Source: CAIZGX01 sp964430305 (GTDB lineage: Bacteria > Bacteroidota > Bacteroidia > Flavobacteriales_D > Sanyastnellaceae). From it: a stretch of 9,819 nucleotides of DNA. The notes beneath the pieces were generated by a model. It saw only the letters and a list, made by a program, of their open reading frames with translations. It did not search any database and was not told the origin of the DNA. A program made the position numbers and the translations under genes. Positions within the stretch are counted from its first letter, which is position 1. Each line of letters opens with the position of its first letter. The DNA lies in the NCBI GenBank assembly GCA_964430305.1, contig CAYSEX010000070.1, positions 1 through 9,819 of the forward strand. Reading direction: 5' to 3'. Of the stretch, positions 5,524 to 9,819 are shown piece after piece.

Positions 5524-6477
5524 TTAAAGAACATGTTTCGCAATTTCTGAAATAGCCCTCACTTTCCCCATCGTATAGTAATGCAAACATGGAACGCCAG
5601 CGGCTTTCAATTCTTTCGATTGCTCAATGCACCACGCTATTCCAATCTCTTGTATCTCTTCTTTGCTTTTCGCGCGTAACACGTGTTCCGTTAATTCCTG
5701 AGGTATATCAATATGGAAGTGATGCGGTAAAATGTTCAACTGTGATAATGTGCTTAATGGCTTTAGACCTGGTATAATAGGCACAGTTATACCAGCTGTT
5801 CGACAATCTTCTACGAATGAAAAATATTTTTTGTTGTCGAAAAACATTTGAGTAACAATGTATTCTGCACCGACTTCTACTTTATGCTTCAAGTAGTTCA
5901 AATCCATTTGCTGATTAGGCGATTCGAAATGTTTTTCAGGATACCCAGCTACTCCAATACAAAAGTTGGTGTGTTGAACATTACGCAAATCGGGATCTAA
6001 ATACTTTCCATTGTTCATGTTCACCACTTGCTGTACCAACTCTTTCGCATACCGGTTGCCATCATGCTCTGGTACAAATCGACCTTCACTTTTGATGGCA
6101 TCGCCACGAAGCAACAACACATTGTCAATGCCCAAGAAATGCAAATCAATCAATGCATCTTCCGTGTCTTGCTTCGAGAATCCTCCGCAGATAATGTGCG
6201 GTATGGTATCGATTTGATATTTGTTCGATAGCGCTGCGCAAATGCCCACTGTGCCTGGACGCTTGCGCACTGTATGTTTCTTGAGTAAGCCATTTCCTGC
6301 ATCGCGAAAGACATATTCTTCACGGTGATAGGTAACATCTACAAACGCAGGTTCGAACTGAATGAGTTCGTTCATGGTGCTATAAATCTCTTGAATGTTT
6401 TCTCCTTTGAGCGGAGGCAATATTTCAATGCTAAACAATGTGCGTTTCGCTTCTGATAGGTGTTGTATGACTTTCAT
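5524..6477 (-). CDS. metF: 5,10-methylenetetrahydrofolate reductase MetF
   Basis: This 317-aa flavoprotein reduces 5,10-methylene-THF to 5-methyl-THF, the methyl donor for MetH. Conserved elements in order are FSIEILPP with the catalytic-type Glu18, VDVTYH (47-51 region), NVLLLRGD with Asp126 near the flavin, GVAGYPEKH (175-183), VTQMFFD (208-214) and LHYYTMGK near the C-terminus (298-305). The length fits bacterial MetF. Between LRGD and GVAGYP there is a segment of about 45 residues with an NGKYLDPDLRNV motif. The ATG at 6477 is chosen because it lies 1 nt after the metH stop (TAA-T-ATG) and gives the expected N-terminus. The longer reading from 6519 would add 14 residues (MRKQKKYY...) overlapping metH coding sequence and is unlikely. 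It is the last gene of the metH-metF operon and should be co-translated with it. Confidence 0.95.
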   Translation of the reverse strand: MKVIQHLSEAKRTLFSIEILPPLKGENIQEIYSTMNELIQFEPAFVDVTYHREEYVFRDAGNGLLKKHTVRKRPGTVGICAALSNKYQIDTIPHIICGGFSKQDTEDALIDLHFLGIDNVLLLRGDAIKSEGRFVPEHDGNRYAKELVQQVVNMNNGKYLDPDLRNVQHTNFCIGVAGYPEKHFESPNQQMDLNYLKHKVEVGAEYIVTQMFFDNKKYFSFVEDCRTAGITVPIIPGLKPLSTLSQLNILPHHFHIDIPQELTEHVLRAKSKEEIQEIGIAWCIEQSKELKAAGVPCLHYYTMGKVRAISEIAKHVL

Positions 6478-6478
6478 A

Positions 6479-9142
6479 TTAGAACAATAATGGAGATAAT
6501 ATTTTTTTTGCTTCCTCAAATGACACGCCTCTTCTTAAGGCATAGTCTTCAACTTGGTCCAATTCAATTTTTCCAATGCCGAAGTATTTGCTTTCCGGAT
6601 GACCAATGAAATAGCCACTTACAGATGATGCAGGATACATGGCCAAAGATTCGGTTAATGAAATTCCAATTTCATTTTCAACATTTAACAACTTCCAAAT
6701 GGTGCGTTTCTCTTCGTGATCTGGACAAGCTGGGTAACCAGGCGCAGGACGAATGCCGGTGTATTTTTCAGTGATTCGTTCTTCATTCGTTAAAACTTCA
6801 TCTGCGGCATACCCCCAATACTCTTTTCGTACTTTTTCATGTAGCAATTCAGCTGTGGCCTCTGCCAAGCGATCGGCTAGGGCCTTGGTAAGAATGGCTT
6901 GATAGTCATTCTGTTCTTCTTGAAATTGCTGAGCAATTTCTTCCGCCCAAAATCCAGTTGTTACGGCGAAGCATCCGATGTAATCTTGTTGATCTTCTGA
7001 AATGAAATCAGCTAACGCGAAATTCGGAACGCCATGTGCTTTCTCTGTTTGCTGACGAAGCGTAAGAAAAGTTACATTTTCAGCGCAGGGTGAAATTGCA
7101 TCAGAAAGTACTTCTATATCGTCGAAACCTTTTTTTCGAGCGGGAAATAAGCCGAATATTCCTTCGGTTGAACGTTGGTCTTTGATCCATCCATTTAAAA
7201 CGGTTTGTGCGTCTTTGAATAGAATGGTAGACTGTTCTCCAACAATTTCATCGCGTAGTATTTCGGGAAATTTTCCTGCCAATTGCCAAGCTTGAAAGAA
7301 GGGTGTCCAGTCAATGTATGACGCTACCTCTTCCAAACTGAAATGAAGTTTATGGACTCCTATTTTTTTAGGCTGAAATGGAACATGCCTTTCGCTCTGC
7401 TGGAAAGCGTTGCGGCGAGCGACTTCTAAAGAAACTCTTCTTTTATTTCGCTGATGCTCTTCGTAGTTTTCTCGAACTCGCGCATAATCTGTTTTTACGT
7501 TTTGAAGGAAGGCTTCGCTTTCTTCTTGATTGAATAAACTACGAACAGCCGGCACAACCTTACTTGCATCATTGACATGTATCACGGGTACATGTGTTCG
7601 GGGTTCAATTTTTACTGCTGTGTGAACACGAGAGGTGGTAGCTCCTCCAATTAAAATGGGGAAGTTTAGTTTTCTTCTTGAAAGGTCTTCTGCTAATTCA
7701 CACATGATCTCAAGTGAAGGTGTAATGAGTCCGCTGAGTCCGATGGCATCTGCATTTTCTTGAATGGCCGTTTCAATGATTTTTTCATTCGGAACCATAA
7801 CACCGAGGTCTACAATATCATATCCGTTGCATGCGAGAACAATGCTCACAATGTTTTTTCCAATATCATGCACGTCGCCTTTCACCGTAGCCAACACAAT
7901 TTTTTTCTTCGCTTGAGTTTCAAGTGGATTTCGTTCTTTCTCAGCGAGTAGTTGTGGTTCAAGCACAGCCACAGCGGCTTTCATGACACGGGCGCTTTTT
8001 ACAACTTGAGGCAAGAACATTTTTCCGCTACCGAAATAATCGCCAACGATGTTCATTCCGTCCATAAGCGGACCTTCAATAATAGAAAGTGGAGTAGGGT
8101 AATGAAGCAGCGCTTCTTTCACATCCGTTTCTATGTATTCAGTTATACCGTGCACCAGTGCATGCGAAAGTCTTTTCTCGAGCGGCTCGTTACGCCAAGC
8201 TGCAACGGTTTCAATTTTATTTTTTTGCGTGTTGAATTCTTGCGCTATTTCAAGAAGTGCCTCGGTTGCATTTTCTGTTCGATTGAAAATCACATCTTCC
8301 ACCTTCAACAATAAATTTTTATCGATCTCGTCGTAAACCGCTAGCTGTGCGGTGTTCACAATGCCCATGTCCATTCCGGCTTTTACTCCGTGATAAAGAA
8401 AGGAAGCGTGCATGGCTTCGCGCACAACGTTATTTCCGCGGAATGAGAACGAAACATTCGAAACGCCGCCGCTCACTTTTGCATGAGGGAGATGCGCTTT
8501 AATCCAAGTTGTAGCTGCGAAAAAATCAATGGCATAACGCTTGTGTTCGTCGAGCCCTGTGCCAATGGGAAAGATATTCGGATCGAAAATAATGTTGTGC
8601 GGAGGGAAGTTCACTTGTTCGGTAAGCACGCGATAAGCGCGTTCGCAAATCGAAGTTCTTCTTTCAAATGTGTCTGCTTGTCCGTGTTCATCGAAGGCCA
8701 TAACAACCACGGCAGCACCGTATTTGCGCGTGAGCTTGGCACGTTCAACAAAGAGCTCTTCGCCATCTTTTAAGCTTAACGAATTCACAATGCATTTTCC
8801 TTGCGCGCATTGAAGTCCGGCTTCAATGATTTCCCATTTAGAAGAGTCAATCATAAGCGGAACCTTGGAAATATCGGGCTCAGCGGCCAACAGATTCAAG
8901 AAAATACGCATGGCTTCAATGCCGTCTATAAGTGCATCGTCCATGTTAATGTCGAGTATCACAGAGCCACTTTCTACTTGTTCACGCGCTATGGCAATGG
9001 CTTTGACATAATCTTTTTCTTGGATAGCTTTTTTAAATTGAATGGAACCGGCCACATTGGTTCGTTCGCCAATGTTGATGAAGTTCGATTTCGCTTCAAT
9101 GCGAACCACTTCAAGTCCCGAGAGAAATAACGTATTATTCAT
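6479..9142 (-). CDS. metH: Methionine synthase MetH, folate/cobalamin/activation part
   Basis: This 887-aa protein corresponds to the C-terminal three-quarters of cobalamin-dependent methionine synthase. Order: the SGLE linker (residues 8-11); pterin-binding barrel (about 20-290) with INIGERTNVAGS, DINMDD, MIDSSKW and GGVSNVSFSFRGN; cap domain (about 315-405); Rossmann cobalamin domain (about 412-535) with the base-off signature D423-V-H425-D-I-G428, GLSGLITPS and GGATTS; and AdoMet-dependent reactivation domain (about 600-885) with RPAPGYPACPDH (798-809) and ASSVSGYFIGHPES. No domain is missing except the N-terminal homocysteine module, which is the gene just upstream. That gene's TAA lies inside this start as ATGAATAA (8-nt overlap), so translation is probably coupled. 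The two subunits would have to dock to move the methyl group from methyl-THF to cobalamin to homocysteine. The start is supported because it begins exactly at the interdomain linker. Confidence 0.96.
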   Translation of the reverse strand: MNNTLFLSGLEVVRIEAKSNFINIGERTNVAGSIQFKKAIQEKDYVKAIAIAREQVESGSVILDINMDDALIDGIEAMRIFLNLLAAEPDISKVPLMIDSSKWEIIEAGLQCAQGKCIVNSLSLKDGEELFVERAKLTRKYGAAVVVMAFDEHGQADTFERRTSICERAYRVLTEQVNFPPHNIIFDPNIFPIGTGLDEHKRYAIDFFAATTWIKAHLPHAKVSGGVSNVSFSFRGNNVVREAMHASFLYHGVKAGMDMGIVNTAQLAVYDEIDKNLLLKVEDVIFNRTENATEALLEIAQEFNTQKNKIETVAAWRNEPLEKRLSHALVHGITEYIETDVKEALLHYPTPLSIIEGPLMDGMNIVGDYFGSGKMFLPQVVKSARVMKAAVAVLEPQLLAEKERNPLETQAKKKIVLATVKGDVHDIGKNIVSIVLACNGYDIVDLGVMVPNEKIIETAIQENADAIGLSGLITPSLEIMCELAEDLSRRKLNFPILIGGATTSRVHTAVKIEPRTHVPVIHVNDASKVVPAVRSLFNQEESEAFLQNVKTDYARVRENYEEHQRNKRRVSLEVARRNAFQQSERHVPFQPKKIGVHKLHFSLEEVASYIDWTPFFQAWQLAGKFPEILRDEIVGEQSTILFKDAQTVLNGWIKDQRSTEGIFGLFPARKKGFDDIEVLSDAISPCAENVTFLTLRQQTEKAHGVPNFALADFISEDQQDYIGCFAVTTGFWAEEIAQQFQEEQNDYQAILTKALADRLAEATAELLHEKVRKEYWGYAADEVLTNEERITEKYTGIRPAPGYPACPDHEEKRTIWKLLNVENEIGISLTESLAMYPASSVSGYFIGHPESKYFGIGKIELDQVEDYALRRGVSFEEAKKILSPLLF

Positions 9143-9819
9143 GGTTTGCAGTGGGGTGGATTAATTCATGTAATGCCTTGATATGAGCAGGTGAAGTGCC
9201 ACAGCATCCGCCAATAATGCGCAGTTCAGGCTGAATCAAGAAGGGCTCAATTTTATTTCGAAAAGTCTCTGCACTTTCGTCATACCCGCCCATGGCATTG
9301 GGCAGGCCTGCGTTCGGATAAGCACTTAAGTATGCGTTGGTGAATGCTTTCAGGGCAAGCACTTGCGGCAGCAATTGTTCTGCACCTAATGCGCAATTGA
9401 ATCCAATGCTGAATAACGGAACGTGTTCCAAAGAGACAGCAAATGCAGCGGCCGTTTGTCCGCTCAGTGTTCTTCCCGCTAAATCGGTAATGGTTCCGCT
9501 GGCCATGATGGCGATGTTTCCATTTGGATTTTCTTTGGTAATGGCTGCAAGATTTCTTTCTTCTAGCACATCGAGAATGGCGTGGAATGCGGCTTTGGCG
9601 TTGAGCGTATCGAAAATTGTTTCAACCAACAAAGCATCAACACCTCCATCGAGCAGGCCCTCTACTTGTTCGCGGTAAGCACTTTTTAGCTCGTCATAAT
9701 TTACGGCTCGAAACTCGGGGTGTTCAACATCTGGAGAAAGAGAACAGGTTTTCGAAGTGGTCCCTATGGCTCCCGCAACGAAGGCCGGCAAGGCTTCGGG
9801 GTGGTCTTGTTGGAAGTTG
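9135..9819 (-). CDS. metH: Methionine synthase MetH, homocysteine module (5' end missing)
   Basis: The gene runs off the right edge; 227 C-terminal residues are visible. The frame stays open through the TTG at 9791, which reads Leu and is not the start. This is the Zn-dependent homocysteine S-methyltransferase barrel of MetH. Visible features are FVAGAIGTTSKTCSLSPDVEHP, YREQVEGLLDGGVDALLVETIFDT, the first zinc ligand Cys in GFNCALGAEQ, AYPNAGLPNAMGGYDE, and the paired Cys ligands in GGCCGTSPAHI. It ends about 20 residues after that motif, at the border that in one-piece MetH leads into the linker. From family size about 110 residues should lie beyond the edge. It makes the first subunit of a two-polypeptide methionine synthase. 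Its role is to activate homocysteine thiolate on zinc and accept the methyl from cobalamin held by the partner. The operon promoter and any cobalamin or SAM riboswitch lie outside the window. Confidence 0.95.
   Translation of the reverse strand, partial: NFQQDHPEALPAFVAGAIGTTSKTCSLSPDVEHPEFRAVNYDELKSAYREQVEGLLDGGVDALLVETIFDTLNAKAAFHAILDVLEERNLAAITKENPNGNIAIMASGTITDLAGRTLSGQTAAAFAVSLEHVPLFSIGFNCALGAEQLLPQVLALKAFTNAYLSAYPNAGLPNAMGGYDESAETFRNKIEPFLIQPELRIIGGCCGTSPAHIKALHELIHPTANHE

Noticed and set aside
6478..6519. Longer metF start adding 14 residues
   Set aside because: The extension overlaps the metH 3' end and reads a basic/aromatic tail not typical of MetF; the ATG 1 nt after the metH stop fits the family N-terminus.
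9135..9142. metH as a frameshifted pseudogene
   Set aside because: The break is exactly at the linker, both halves keep every catalytic motif, the overlap is a normal coupling junction, and the split form is known in this group of bacteria.

Overview
The window looks like a chromosomal segment of a Bacteroidota bacterium, most likely a flavobacterium-like lineage. Four things point there. The tRNA gene is preceded by an exact match to the Bacteroidota promoter consensus (TTG-N19-TANNTTTG). The genes lack clear Shine-Dalgarno sequences and have A/T-rich leaders. The feo operon encodes a small Cys-containing protein after FeoB. The methionine synthase is encoded by two adjacent genes followed by metF, an arrangement I associate with Flavobacteriia. 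No phage, transposon, CRISPR or toxin-antitoxin signature is visible. Most of the window is core metabolism.

Layout. Bases 1-54 may be the 3' tail of a forward-strand gene. An AT-rich reverse-strand gene (72-857) encodes an unrecognised 261-aa lipoprotein. Next on the reverse strand are a tRNA-Ala(GGC) gene (950-1023), its promoter (1033-1062) and its intrinsic terminator (909-948). A forward iron(II)-uptake operon follows: feoA (1140-1364), feoB (1371-3263) and a 38-aa Cys-containing membrane peptide (3263-3379). Its last stop codon overlaps that of a convergent operon made of a 51-aa membrane peptide (4341-4496) and an SbtA-type bicarbonate permease (3376-4338). A LysR-type regulator (4577-5512) diverges from that operon across an 80-bp AT-rich region holding a 6-bp-arm palindrome and a 9-bp direct repeat. 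The rest (5524 to the right edge) is a reverse-strand methionine operon, in transcription order: homocysteine-methyltransferase module of MetH (9135 to beyond the edge), folate/cobalamin/reactivation module of MetH (6479-9142), and metF (5524-6477). These genes overlap by 8 nt or are 1 nt apart.

How the genes work together. FeoA, FeoB and the small peptide should form a ferrous-iron importer. The LysR protein probably controls the sbtA operon, giving a regulated inorganic-carbon uptake module. MetF makes 5-methyl-tetrahydrofolate, and the two MetH polypeptides together would transfer its methyl group through cobalamin to homocysteine.

I do not see a clearly new system. The observations most worth a second look are the FeoB G domain, which departs from consensus at G1, G4 and G5; the unannotated 51-aa membrane peptide coupled to the SbtA-like permease; the operator-like DNA between sbtA and lysR; and the two-polypeptide methionine synthase with an ATGAATAA junction.
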